Assembly (NCBI RefSeq): GCF_040548735.1
Contig: NZ_JBEPSD010000001.1
Coordinates: forward strand, 1,426,001 to 1,490,000
DNA from: Rhodanobacter soli
GTDB lineage: Bacteria > Pseudomonadota > Gammaproteobacteria > Xanthomonadales > Rhodanobacteraceae
DNA: 64,000 nucleotides
Direction of reading: 5' to 3'
A program made the translations under genes and the position numbers. Numbering within the stretch: position 1 is the stretch's first letter; each line of letters begins with the position of its first letter. Below, one piece after another: positions 37,959 to 46,950 of this stretch. The notes under the pieces were generated by a model. That model saw only the letters and a program-made list of their open reading frames with translations. It had not been told where the DNA came from and ran no database searches.

Positions 37959-39290
37959 TCAGGCCTTGTCCAGAGGCGTGTTGCCGCCGGTGAACTGCGC
38001 GCGCGCCTGGGCCAGCCGGTAGCGGTGTTCGGCGCGGCTGCGGCGCCAGTCGCGCAGGAAGCAGATGGCGTAGACCAGCTTGAACAGCTGCAATCGCCGC
38101 AGCACCTTCGGCGTGTCGAACAGGTCGCCGGCGAGCATCGAGATCACGCCCTGCTCCAGCTGCCAGGTGTTGCGCGGCTGGCGAAACATCTGCTGCATCA
38201 CCGGGCCGTTGAAGCGGTAGATGAAGAACGAGAAACGCGCCATGCCGGCGCGCTGGCGTTTCTCCAGTTGGCGCAGCAGGGCCGGCTCGCGTCGCGGTTC
38301 GCGCAGTGCCTGGTCGACCACCGCGGCGGCCTGCTCCGCGCCGCTCATCGCCAGATACACGCCGGAGGAAAATACCGGGTCGAGGAAGGCGAACGCATCG
38401 CCTACCAGCACCCAGCCCGGCCCGCCCATGCGGCTGGCGTCGTAGGAATAGTTGCCGGTGACGCGTACCTCGTCGTCGATCAGTTCGGCGTGCTGCACGC
38501 GCGCCCACAGCGCCGGGCTCAGCTTCAGCGTGTCGAACAGGAACTCAACCGTGCGGCCCTTGCGCTGCCTGAGGTAATCCGGCCGGCATACCGCGCCCAC
38601 GCTCATCACGCCGTCCGGCAACGGGATCATCCACATCCAGCCGTGCGCGAAGCTGTAGATGCTGATGTTGCCGGCATCCTCGCCCTCGCGCCTCGCGGCG
38701 CCGCGGAAGTGGCCGAAGATCGCCGCGCTCTGGTGCTGGTCGTTGCGCCGGCGCAGCTTGCGTTTCGTCGCCAGCAGCGCATCGCGGCCGCTGGCGTCGA
38801 CCACGTAGCGCGCCTGGATCGCGTAGTCGCGGCCATCGTCGGTGCGCACGTCCAGCCAGCTCTCGCGCGGGCCGCGCTGCTCGACGCGCAGCACTTCATG
38901 CCCTTCGCGTGCGTCGGCGCCGGATTCGCGCGCGTGCCCGTACAGCATCCTGTCGAAATCCTGCCGCCATACCTGGTACGCATGCGGCGGGCTCTGCCCG
39001 ATCGCGCGGGCGAACGCGTAGGTGTTGTAGCCGCGCGCGTTGTCCGCCTCGAAATCCGCGCCGGGCTTGAACACGCCCAGCTCGCGCACCTTGTCCAGCA
39101 CGCCCAGCCGCTCGAACACCGGCAGGTTCATCGGCAGCAGCGATTCGCCGATATGAAAGCGCGGGTGGTGCGCCTTCTCCAGCGCGATCACCTTGTAGCC
39201 GCGGCGCGCCAGCAGCGCCGCCGCGGTGCTGCCGCCGGGGCCGCCGCCGATCACCGCCACGTCGCACTGCTCGACTTCCTGCTCCGCCAT
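37959..39290 (-). CDS. Flavin-dependent halogenase-like FAD oxidoreductase
   Basis: 443 residues. FAD-binding GGGPGGSTAA is near 15-24, the second nucleotide site is VLVGDAFAFLDPVFSSG and GESLLP follows the first fold. It carries the WxWxIP motif (GWMWMIPL) regarded as the hallmark of flavin-dependent halogenases and close relatives. Related proteins in Xanthomonadales sit in pigment pathways, but no pigment genes adjoin here. A reductase for supplying FADH2 is also absent. ATG 39290. It is divergent from rep by about 100 bp. A role as a hydroxylase or geranylgeranyl-reductase-like enzyme is the main alternative. Confidence 0.82.
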   Translation of the reverse strand: MAEQEVEQCDVAVIGGGPGGSTAAALLARRGYKVIALEKAHHPRFHIGESLLPMNLPVFERLGVLDKVRELGVFKPGADFEADNARGYNTYAFARAIGQSPPHAYQVWRQDFDRMLYGHARESGADAREGHEVLRVEQRGPRESWLDVRTDDGRDYAIQARYVVDASGRDALLATKRKLRRRNDQHQSAAIFGHFRGAARREGEDAGNISIYSFAHGWMWMIPLPDGVMSVGAVCRPDYLRQRKGRTVEFLFDTLKLSPALWARVQHAELIDDEVRVTGNYSYDASRMGGPGWVLVGDAFAFLDPVFSSGVYLAMSGAEQAAAVVDQALREPRREPALLRQLEKRQRAGMARFSFFIYRFNGPVMQQMFRQPRNTWQLEQGVISMLAGDLFDTPKVLRRLQLFKLVYAICFLRDWRRSRAEHRYRLAQARAQFTGGNTPLDKA

Positions 39291-39395
39291 GCCGCTCCCC
39301 GCTGACTGTCGTGCGGCCGATTATGGCCGAAGCCGGCCGGTGCGCCAGTGGTGCTCTGTTACCATCGACCACCGCCTCGTCCTGTCTCCCGATCC

Positions 39396-41378
39396 ATGCT
39401 CAATCCGCAACAACTGGCCGCCGTCGAACACTGCGACAGCCCGCTGCTGGTGCTCGCCGGCGCCGGTTCCGGCAAGACCAGCGTGATCACCCAGAAGATC
39501 GCCTACCTGATCCAGCGCCGCAAGCTGGCGCCGTCGAAGATCGCCGCGATCACCTTCACCAACAAGGCCGCGCGCGAAATGCGCGAACGCGTGGCGAAGC
39601 TGGTCAGCAGCGAGGATGCCGCCGCGCTCACGGTGAGCACGTTCCACGCGCTGGGGCTGAAATTCCTGCAGATCGAACACGCCCGTGCCGGCCTGCGCCG
39701 CGGTTTTTCGGTGCTGGATGCGGACGACAGTGCGGGCATCGTCAAGGAACTGGCGCCGACCGGCGCCAAGCCCGACGTGCTGTTCGGCATCCGCAACCTC
39801 CTGAGTCGCGCGAAGAACGGCGGGCTGTCGCCGGAGGAAGCGCTGGCTGCCGCGCGCAGCCCGCGCGAGCTGGAAGCGGCGACCATCTACGACATGTACC
39901 AGCAACGCCTCGCCGCGTTCAACGCGGTGGATTTCGACGACCTGATCCGGCTGCCGCTGCGCATCCTGGAAAGCGACGCCGAATGCCGCGAGGCGTGGCG
40001 CGAGCGCCTGCGCTACCTGCTGGTGGACGAGTACCAGGACACCAACGACGCGCAGTACCGCCTGCTGAAGGTGCTGGCCGGCGAGCGCGGCGGGATCACC
40101 TGCGTGGGCGACGACGACCAGTCGATCTACGCCTGGCGCGGCGCGAATCCGGAGAACATCGACCAGCTCGGCCGCGACTGGCCGAACCTGCGTGTGATCA
40201 AGCTGGAACAGAACTACCGTTGCGGCAAGCGCATCCTGCGCGCGGCGAATGCGCTGATCGCGCACAACCCGCACCTGCACGAAAAGAAGCTGTGGAGCGA
40301 GCACCCGGAAGGCGCGCCGATCCGCGTGCTCGAGTGCAAGGAGGCCGAGCACGAGGCCGAGCGCGTCGCCGCGATCGCCACCACCTTGGCCGAGAGGCAC
40401 AAGGCGCGCTGGGACGACATGGCGATCCTGTACCGCGGCAACTTCCAGGCGCGGGTTCTTGAAAAGGCTTTGCGCCTGGCGCGCATTCCGTACCACCTTA
40501 CCGGCGCCTTGAGCTTCCTCGACCGCGCCGAGGTGAAGGACGTGCTGTGCTACCTGCGCCTGCTGACCAATCCCAGCGACGACGCCGCGTTCCTGCGCGT
40601 GGTCAACGTGCCGAAGCGCGAGATCGGCGCGACCACGCTGGAGAAGCTGGGGCAGATCGCGCAGTCGCGCCACTCGTCCCTGCTCGACGCCACCCGCAGC
40701 GATGGTGTGCTGCGCCAGCTCACCCCGCGCCCGGCCGCCGCGCTGGCTGCGTTCGCGAACCTGCTGGACGAACTGCGCAGTGCGTCGCTGCATGAAAGCG
40801 CCGCCGACCTGGTCGAGCTGATCCTGAAACGCACCGGCTACGTCGCGCAGATCATCGCCAGTACACCCGACGCCGGCACACGCGAGCGCAAGCTGGGCAA
40901 CCTGAAGGAACTGGCCGACTGGTTCCGCGCGATGCAGAAGGGCGGCAACACGGCCGGTGACCTCGCCTCGCAACTGGCCCTGCTCAGCCACGCCGACCGC
41001 GACGAACCGGGCAACGCCGTGCGCATGATGACCCTGCACGCGGCCAAGGGCCTGGAGTTCCGCTTCGTCTTCATCGTCGGCTGCGAGGACGGCACGCTGC
41101 CGCACGAGGGCGCGCTGGACGAGGGCCGCGTCGACGAGGAACGCCGGCTGATGTACGTCGGCATCACCCGCGCCAAGGAACTGCTGACGCTGTCGTGGTC
41201 GGCGAAGACCAAGCGCTACGGCGACGTCCACAGCAACCAGCCCAGCCGCTTCCTGCACGAGCTGCCGCAGGCCGACCTGCACTGGCAGGGCAAGGACCCG
41301 GAAGCGGACAAGGAAGTGACCCGCGAAACCGCCGAGTCGCACATGGCACGGATCAAGGCGATGCTGGCGGGCGGTTGA
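39396..41378 (+). CDS. rep: ATP-dependent DNA helicase Rep
   Basis: 660-residue superfamily 1A 3'-5' helicase that clears proteins ahead of replication forks. Q motif LNPQQLAAVEH, motif I LAGAGSGKTSV (about 20-30), Ia TFTNKAAREM, motif II LVDEYQDTN, motif III GDDDQSIYAWRGA, motif IV LEQNYRC, motif V MTLHAAKGLEF and motif VI RLMYVGITRA are all present. Rep is told from UvrD by the MLNPQQ start and length. ATG 39396; the frame is open 16 codons more upstream. It converges on gltS. Confidence 0.96.
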   Translation: MLNPQQLAAVEHCDSPLLVLAGAGSGKTSVITQKIAYLIQRRKLAPSKIAAITFTNKAAREMRERVAKLVSSEDAAALTVSTFHALGLKFLQIEHARAGLRRGFSVLDADDSAGIVKELAPTGAKPDVLFGIRNLLSRAKNGGLSPEEALAAARSPRELEAATIYDMYQQRLAAFNAVDFDDLIRLPLRILESDAECREAWRERLRYLLVDEYQDTNDAQYRLLKVLAGERGGITCVGDDDQSIYAWRGANPENIDQLGRDWPNLRVIKLEQNYRCGKRILRAANALIAHNPHLHEKKLWSEHPEGAPIRVLECKEAEHEAERVAAIATTLAERHKARWDDMAILYRGNFQARVLEKALRLARIPYHLTGALSFLDRAEVKDVLCYLRLLTNPSDDAAFLRVVNVPKREIGATTLEKLGQIAQSRHSSLLDATRSDGVLRQLTPRPAAALAAFANLLDELRSASLHESAADLVELILKRTGYVAQIIASTPDAGTRERKLGNLKELADWFRAMQKGGNTAGDLASQLALLSHADRDEPGNAVRMMTLHAAKGLEFRFVFIVGCEDGTLPHEGALDEGRVDEERRLMYVGITRAKELLTLSWSAKTKRYGDVHSNQPSRFLHELPQADLHWQGKDPEADKEVTRETAESHMARIKAMLAGG

Positions 41379-41447
41379 GCTTCTCGCCCGTCGCCACCGC
41401 TTCCGGCGACACGCGAGCCTGGGCGCTCGGCCTTCGATATCCCTGCG

Positions 41448-42668
41448 TCATTTCCAGCCGTTGATGAAGAACGTGATGACGATGGCGTTGGTGAAGTCGA
41501 TCAGGAACGCGCCCACGATGGGCGCCACCAGGAAAGCGCGCGGCGCCGGCCCGAAGCGCTCGGTCAGCGAACTCATCACCGCCATGGCGTTGGCCGTCGT
41601 CCCCAGCATGAAGCCGACGAAGCCGCTGGCCATGACGGCGGCATCGTAGTCGCGCCCCATCAGCCACCACAGCGGCCAGCAGCAGAAGGCCACGACCACG
41701 ATCGACTGCACGCCCAAGTTGACCAGCAAGGGCATGGCCAGCCCGGTGAGGTCCCATAGATGCAGGTTCATCAGCGCGACGACGAGAAACAGCGAGAGCG
41801 AGGCGTTGCCGATGATGTCGATGCTGCGCAACGACAGGCCGAACCAGCCGAGGTGGTCGTCGACGTTGCGGATCAGCGCGCCCACGAGCATGGCGCCGAT
41901 GTAGCTGGGCAGGGTCAGGCCGAGCGCGCCCAGCCCGCCGCTGATCCAGGCGCCGATACCCATGGCCAGCAGGATCAGCACGAAGCTCCTGAGCCCTGCA
42001 TAAGTCTGCTCCTCGGCGCTGGCGGCGTTTGCCGCGGCAGCGGCGGGCGCCGGTGGCGGCATCGCCGGCGCACTCCCGGCCACGTCCAGAGATTGAGGCG
42101 TGCGCAATTTGAGGCGCTCGATCAGCATCGTCGCCAGCGGTGCGCCGATCACCGAGCCGCAAATGATGCCGGCCATCGCGTTGGCCAGCGCCACGCTCGG
42201 TGCGCCTTGCACGCCGGCCTGGGTGAACAGCGGCGCGAACGCCAGGCCGGTGGCGGGCCCGCCGGCGAGCGTGACCGAGCCGGTGATCACGCCGAACAGC
42301 GGCGGCAGCCCGAACGCCGTGGCCAGCCCGATGCCGACCAGGTTCTGCACCACGGCGAGGCCGGTGGCGAGGCCGAGGAACAGCACGATCTGGCGACCGC
42401 TGACCTTGAGCAGGGACGTGCTCGCGTTGAAGCCGATGGCGGTGAAGAACGCGATCATCAGCGGCTGTTGAAACGCCGTATCGAAGTGCACCGGCGTGAC
42501 CTTCCACTGGCGGCAGGCGAGCAGCGCCAGCGCCACCAGCAGGCCGCCGATCACCGGCGCCGGAATGCTGAAGCGCGACAGCAGCGGCACCCGCGCGCGG
42601 ATCGCATACCCGGCGATCAGGAACAGGCCGCCACAGGCCACGGTCTGGACCGGGTCGAGCATCAGCAC
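41448..42668 (-). CDS. gltS: Sodium/glutamate symporter GltS
   Basis: 406-residue inner-membrane carrier importing glutamate with Na+. About ten helices lie in two inverted halves, each with a conserved re-entrant loop: GVITGSVTLAGGPATGLAFA and GFVGFMLGTTANAMAVMSSL, the GGxGT-like pair of the ESS family. Between halves is an Ala/Pro-rich cytosolic linker. GTG 42668 is favoured by AGAGGG 8 nt upstream; ATG 42662 is possible. It is the last gene of the dgcN-dgcA-gltS run, 61 nt after dgcA, which fits supply of glutamate, possibly D-glutamate, to those enzymes. Confidence 0.94.
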   Translation of the reverse strand: MLMLDPVQTVACGGLFLIAGYAIRARVPLLSRFSIPAPVIGGLLVALALLACRQWKVTPVHFDTAFQQPLMIAFFTAIGFNASTSLLKVSGRQIVLFLGLATGLAVVQNLVGIGLATAFGLPPLFGVITGSVTLAGGPATGLAFAPLFTQAGVQGAPSVALANAMAGIICGSVIGAPLATMLIERLKLRTPQSLDVAGSAPAMPPPAPAAAAANAASAEEQTYAGLRSFVLILLAMGIGAWISGGLGALGLTLPSYIGAMLVGALIRNVDDHLGWFGLSLRSIDIIGNASLSLFLVVALMNLHLWDLTGLAMPLLVNLGVQSIVVVAFCCWPLWWLMGRDYDAAVMASGFVGFMLGTTANAMAVMSSLTERFGPAPRAFLVAPIVGAFLIDFTNAIVITFFINGWK

Positions 42669-42729
42669 GCGGGCGCCCTCTCGTCCGCGGTGGTTCGCCG
42701 GCCTGCAGATGCGCGCGCGGCGATCACCC

Positions 42730-43716
42730 TCATCCGCCCCAGAATGCCGGCAAGGGCGGCAGCAGGAAGCCTCCCTGCAGGCTCACGCCGTCGGGGTAGT
42801 CGTCCTGCAGCCAGAGCGGGCCGTCCAGGTCGATGAACTCCGCTTCGCGCGCGATCTCCAGCGCCGGCGTGATGCCGAGCGAGGAACACACCATGCAACC
42901 GACCATGATCTTGAAACCATCGACGCGCGCGGCCCGCAGCAGGCGCCAAGCCTCGGTCAAGCCGCCGGTCTTGTCCAGTTTGATGTTGACCGCCTGGTAG
43001 CGGTCGCGCAGCCGCGGCAGGTCCGCCGTCACGTGGCAGGCCTCGTCGGCGCAGATCGGGATGCGGCTGAAGAAACCCAGCAAGGCGTCGTCCGCGTCCG
43101 CCGGCAGCGGCTGCTCCAGCAAGTCGACGCCCGCGCGCTCCAGCATGGGTTGCATGTCGCGCAGCAGTTCGATGTTCCAGCTTTCGTTGGGGTCCACGAT
43201 GAGATGGGCGAAGGGCGCCGCCCGCCGCACGGCCTCGATCCGCGCCGCCGGATCGTCCGCGTCGACCTTGATCTTGATCAGTCCGGCGCCGGCGATGCGG
43301 GACGCCGCCTGCCCCATCCGCTGCGGCGTGTCGATGCCGACGGTGATCGCGCTGACCAGCGTGGACCGTGGCGGGCGCCCCAGCTGCACCCATACGGGCA
43401 CCGAGCTGAGTTGCGACTCGAGATCCCACATCGCGGCGTCCAGGGCATTGCGTGCGGCGCCCGCCGGCAGTCGCGCCTGCAGTTCGTCCCGCCCCATGCC
43501 GGCGACGAGTTCGGCGCGCAACGCCTCCATCGCGTCGATCACCGACGCCACCGATTCGCCGTAGCGAGCGTAGGGAACGGATTCGCCGCGCCCGATGCGG
43601 TCCGCCTGGCGCAGTTCGACCGTCACCACGTCGGCGGCGTACTTGACCCCGCGCGCGATGCGGAAAGGCGCCACCAGCGGGAAGCTGCGCTGCGTGATGC
43701 TCAGTTCGCGAAGCAT
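42730..43716 (-). CDS. dgcA: N-acetyl-D-glutamate racemase DgcA / L-Ala-D/L-Glu epimerase family (enolase superfamily)
   Basis: 328 residues. Catalytic lysines are in LIKIKVDADD (about 149) and NIKLDKTGGL (about 243). Metal ligands are the Asp of VDPNESW, Glu of LEQPLPA and Asp of CADEACH. On sequence alone it would be called a dipeptide epimerase (YcjG-like). Its start overlaps the DUF1611 gene by 16 nt and gltS follows. This pairing is that of DgcN-DgcA, reported to turn D-glutamate into N-acetyl-D- and then N-acetyl-L-glutamate. ATG 43716. An L-Ala-D-Glu epimerase in wall-peptide recycling remains the alternative. Confidence 0.85.
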   Translation of the reverse strand: MLRELSITQRSFPLVAPFRIARGVKYAADVVTVELRQADRIGRGESVPYARYGESVASVIDAMEALRAELVAGMGRDELQARLPAGAARNALDAAMWDLESQLSSVPVWVQLGRPPRSTLVSAITVGIDTPQRMGQAASRIAGAGLIKIKVDADDPAARIEAVRRAAPFAHLIVDPNESWNIELLRDMQPMLERAGVDLLEQPLPADADDALLGFFSRIPICADEACHVTADLPRLRDRYQAVNIKLDKTGGLTEAWRLLRAARVDGFKIMVGCMVCSSLGITPALEIAREAEFIDLDGPLWLQDDYPDGVSLQGGFLLPPLPAFWGG

Positions 43717-44744
43717 GCGAGCAGGTTGTCCACGATGGCTTCGACACCCATGCTGACCGGGTCCTGGCAGGGCAGCTGGAGCAGGTCGCTGATCCGCTGG
43801 CAGGCCGCCAGCGCTTCCGGCGCCGGCATGCCGGAAGTGTTCAGCGCGACGCCGACCGCCCTGACGGCCGGGTTGGTCAGGCGCGCAGCGGCGAGGTTGG
43901 CTTCCAGGCAGTGCCGCAACTCGGGCAGCGGGTAACCGGGCAGGCCGCGCATGTGACGCCGGGTCGGTTCGTGGCACAACACCAGCGCGTCGGGCTGGGC
44001 GCCATGCAGCAGGCCGAGCGACACGCCGGCGTAGGAAGGATGGAACAGCGAACCCTGGCCCTCGATCAGGTCCCAGCCGTCGTCGCTGCGGGCCGGCGAA
44101 ATCCATTCGACGGCGCCCGAGATGAAATCGGCGACCACCGCATCGACCGGCACGCCCGCGCCGGCGACGAAGATGCCGGTCTGGCCGGTGGCGCGAAAAT
44201 CCGCCGCGCAACCGCGCTGACGCATGGCCCGCTCCAGCGCGAGCGTGGTGTACATCTTGCCGACCGAGCAGTCCGTGCCCACCGTAAGCAGCCGTCTACC
44301 GGCGCGCGGGCGACCGGTGCCGACCGGAATGCCCGGCGCGGGATCGCGCGCGTCGAACAGCACGCGGCCGTTGCGCTGCGCGGCCGCCACGATGTCCGCA
44401 TTCGCGCGCAGCTTCTGGTGCAGGCCGGCGACCACGTTGAGGCCGGCGTCGAGCGCCGCGATGGCGTCGGCAACGATCTCCGGCGCCATCACGCCACCGG
44501 CGTTCGCGGTACCGATCATCATGGTATTCGCGCCGCGGGCCCTGGCCTCGGCCATGCCGATGTCGGGCAGACCCAGCGTCAGCTTGCAGTCGGGGTGACG
44601 GTACTGGCCCACGCACCATTCCGGGCGCCACCAGGCCACGCCCCTGGCCGTCTTGATGGCCAGATCGTCGGCCGGATTGCCCAGGTACAACAGATAAGGC
44701 GGCCCCCAATGGGCAGGCAGGGTCGCATCGCCATGGTTTGGCAT
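43701..44744 (-). CDS. dgcN: DUF1611 family protein, DgcN-type N-acetyl-D-glutamate synthase
   Basis: 347 residues from ATG 44744, preceded by GGAG about 10 nt upstream; a GTG at 44813 in the same frame would add 23 residues that look unlike the family. Landmarks are YLLYLGNPADDLAIKTARGV, WRPEWCVGQYRHPDCKLTLG, the P-loop-like VGTDCSVGKMYTT (about 154-166), EGQGSLFHPSYAGVSLGLLHG and CHEPTRRHMRG. DUF1611 proteins of this type were shown to N-acetylate D-glutamate. The 3' end overlaps dgcA. Upstream lies ggt, 258 nt away, with a stem-loop between. Confidence 0.85.
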   Translation of the reverse strand: MPNHGDATLPAHWGPPYLLYLGNPADDLAIKTARGVAWWRPEWCVGQYRHPDCKLTLGLPDIGMAEARARGANTMMIGTANAGGVMAPEIVADAIAALDAGLNVVAGLHQKLRANADIVAAAQRNGRVLFDARDPAPGIPVGTGRPRAGRRLLTVGTDCSVGKMYTTLALERAMRQRGCAADFRATGQTGIFVAGAGVPVDAVVADFISGAVEWISPARSDDGWDLIEGQGSLFHPSYAGVSLGLLHGAQPDALVLCHEPTRRHMRGLPGYPLPELRHCLEANLAAARLTNPAVRAVGVALNTSGMPAPEALAACQRISDLLQLPCQDPVSMGVEAIVDNLLACFAN

Positions 44745-44837
44745 GAAAGGCTTACTCCACGTGACGGCCACGCCGTCGACCAGATGAGGGATCTCCGCGC
44801 CGACCGTTCCCACCGGTGGCGACGGGTTGTACGGATG

Positions 44838-44874
44838 GGCAGGCTCGGGCGGCGCCGAAACGCCTGAGCCTGCC
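44838..44874. repeat. Hairpin between ggt and dgcN
   Basis: GGCAGGCTCGGGCG (44838-44851) pairs with CGCCTGAGCCTGCC (44861-44874), one mismatch, 9-nt loop. No T-run on either side. It may trim expression between ggt and dgcN or be a stray palindrome. Confidence 0.5.
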
Positions 44875-45002
44875 CTGGAATAGCCGGCGCGCCGGGTGGA
44901 TCCGTACGGCGCAGGTCATGCCGTCGGCGCGGGGGTGGCCCGGCGATCCCTCGGTTCGCCCCGGCCACGCTGCCCTCATTCCCGGCAATGCCGGCCCATG
45001 GA

Positions 45003-46757
45003 TCAATGGATGGTTTCGACCTTGCCCAAGCCATTGGGATTGCGCGGGTCGCTGGCCGCCGTCTTGGTGTTGGTCGTCTTGTCCCAGACCACGACGTTCA
45101 TGTTGCCCCACGATTCCTTGTCGTTGATTTCGTAACCCATGGCCTTCAGCTTCGCCAGCACGTCGGCCGGGATGTCGCTGCCCTTCTCGATATCGACGCG
45201 GTCGGGCAGGAACTGATGGTGGATGCGCTTTTGCGCGGTGATCTCGCCGGCATTCTTGCCGTCAATGAAGGCGAGGATGCCTTCGAACACCTGCGTGATG
45301 ATGGTCGAGCCGCCGGGCGAGCCGATCACCGCCAGGCGATCCTTGCCGACCACGATGCTGGGCGTCATCGACGACAGCATCCGCTTGCCGCCGACCGGTG
45401 CATTGGCGCTGCCGCCGATCAGGCCGAACGCGTTGGGCTGGCCCGAGACCAGGGCAAAATCATCCATCTCGTTGTTGAGCAGGATGCCGGTCTTGCCGGC
45501 GACGAAGCTGGAACCCAGCGTGGTGTTGACCGTGGCGGTCATCGACACCATGTTGCCGTCCTTGTCGATGATCGAGTAGTGCGTGGTGTGCATGCCCGGA
45601 TCCTTCGCATGCACCGACGGCAGCCACGCCGACTTGGTCGCCTGGTCCGGCAGGATGCTCTGGCGCAGCCCGTCGGCGTAGTAAGGCGAGAGCAGCATGT
45701 CCAGCGGCATCTTCACGAAGTCGGGATCGCCCAGGTATTCGTTGTGGTCGCGGAAGGCGCGGCGCATCGCCTCCACGAGGTAATGGATGCGGTGGGCCTC
45801 ATCCATGCTCTTGAGATCGATCGGCGCAAGGATGTTCAGCATTTCGGCGAGCGCCACGCCGCCGGAGGACGGCGGTGGTGCCGTGACGATCTTGTAGCCG
45901 GCGTAGGTCAGCTCGATCGGCTGGCGCTCTTTCGCCCGATAGCTGGCCAGGTCGGCCAGCGTCCAGGTGCCGCCGGCGGCACGCACCGATTTCACCAGTT
46001 CCTTCGCCACCGCGCCCTTGTAGAAACCGTCCGCACCTTTTTCGGCCAGCGCCTTCAGGGTTTTCGCCTGGTTTGGATCGCGGAAGATGCCGGTCTCCTG
46101 GGGCATCTTGCCGCCTGGCATGAACTTGCCGGACGAGGCCGGATAACGGCGCAGCACATCGGCCTTGTGGCCGATCGAGCGGACCAGCGCACCGCTGGGA
46201 TGGAAGCCTTCTTCGGCCAGCCGGATCGCCGGACTCAGCGACACCGCGAGCGGCAGCTTGCCGTACTTGCCCGCCATGTAGGCGATGCCGGCAGGAAAGC
46301 CGGGGATGCCGGCAGCCAGCGGTCCGTTGAGCGACGTGTCGCGGTTGGGCGTGCCGTCCGCTTTCAGGTAGTCCTTCTCGCTGACTGCCTGCGGCGCCAT
46401 CTCGCGTGCGTCGATGAAGGTGTCCTTGCCGGTGGCCGCATCGTGGATCACGGCGAGGAAACCGCCACCCATGCCCGAAGCCTCCGGCTGCACCACCGAC
46501 AGCGACGCGCCCACCGCGATCGCGGCGTCCACGGCGTTGCCGCCGCGCGCGAGGACTTCGAAACCGGCCTCGGTAGCCAGCGCATTGGCGCTGGCTACCG
46601 CCGCGGTCTTGTCCGCCGCCGTGTCCTGCGCGTGGGCCAGCATGCCGAAGCTGCCGATCGCCAGCGCCAGCAGGATGCCATGCCAGCGCAGCCTGCCGTG
46701 CGCCGGCGGGCGGCAGGTGGTCACGGCATCGCCGTGCGGCGTGTTTCGTTCGATCAT
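45003..46757 (-). CDS. ggt: Gamma-glutamyltransferase (gamma-glutamyl hydrolase/transpeptidase), periplasmic
   Basis: 584-residue Ntn-hydrolase precursor that cleaves gamma-glutamyl bonds. The signal sequence is a long basic leader then ILLALAIGSFGMLAHA. The self-cleavage/nucleophile Thr is in MHTTHYSIIDKDGNMVSMTA (about 391), followed by NTTLGSSF, ILLNNEMDDF and the oxyanion region GSPGGSTIITQV. Large subunit about 45-390, small subunit about 391-584. ATG 46757 has a good GGAGGG site. Position between a TonB receptor and dgcN suggests its job is to free glutamate from imported gamma-glutamyl compounds. Confidence 0.95.
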   Translation of the reverse strand: MIERNTPHGDAVTTCRPPAHGRLRWHGILLALAIGSFGMLAHAQDTAADKTAAVASANALATEAGFEVLARGGNAVDAAIAVGASLSVVQPEASGMGGGFLAVIHDAATGKDTFIDAREMAPQAVSEKDYLKADGTPNRDTSLNGPLAAGIPGFPAGIAYMAGKYGKLPLAVSLSPAIRLAEEGFHPSGALVRSIGHKADVLRRYPASSGKFMPGGKMPQETGIFRDPNQAKTLKALAEKGADGFYKGAVAKELVKSVRAAGGTWTLADLASYRAKERQPIELTYAGYKIVTAPPPSSGGVALAEMLNILAPIDLKSMDEAHRIHYLVEAMRRAFRDHNEYLGDPDFVKMPLDMLLSPYYADGLRQSILPDQATKSAWLPSVHAKDPGMHTTHYSIIDKDGNMVSMTATVNTTLGSSFVAGKTGILLNNEMDDFALVSGQPNAFGLIGGSANAPVGGKRMLSSMTPSIVVGKDRLAVIGSPGGSTIITQVFEGILAFIDGKNAGEITAQKRIHHQFLPDRVDIEKGSDIPADVLAKLKAMGYEINDKESWGNMNVVVWDKTTNTKTAASDPRNPNGLGKVETIH

Positions 46758-46776
46758 TGGGTCACCCTCCACGATG

Positions 46777-46851
46777 GGGTTCGAGCATAGTCACAGGCAG
46801 CCGCGCGCCACCAATGAAAAGACGATGGCATGGCATAGCTGGCGGTTGTGG
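46777..46851 (-). promoter_or_regulatory. ggt promoter within a 69-bp repeat shared with the TonB receptor gene
   Basis: 46783-46851 aligns without gaps to 49736-49804 (about 54 of 69 bases equal). On the minus strand it has TTGGTG, 19 nt, then TATGCT, leaving a 5' leader of about 20 nt before ATG 46757. The conserved upstream blocks TATGCCA and CCACAACC are candidate LysR contacts. Confidence 0.6.
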
Positions 46852-46902
46852 CACGCGGCTGCCTGCGATGCACGCGGGCCTGGTCAGACCACGACCCGAC
46901 CG

Positions 46903-46938
46903 ACGAGAGCCCCGCTGCGGAACGGGGCTTTCGTCGTG
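46903..46938 (-). terminator. Hairpin terminator after the TonB receptor gene
   Basis: CGACGAGAGCCCCG and CGGGGCTTTCGTCG pair with one mismatch around an 8-nt loop, just after the receptor stop. No long T-run follows on the minus strand, so strength is uncertain. Confidence 0.6.
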
Positions 46939-46950
46939 TCGGGCCAGCAC

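Noticed and set aside
44838..44874. Hairpin as the terminator of ggt
   Set aside because: No U-run follows on either strand, and it lies 130 nt past the ggt stop; kept only as a repeat.
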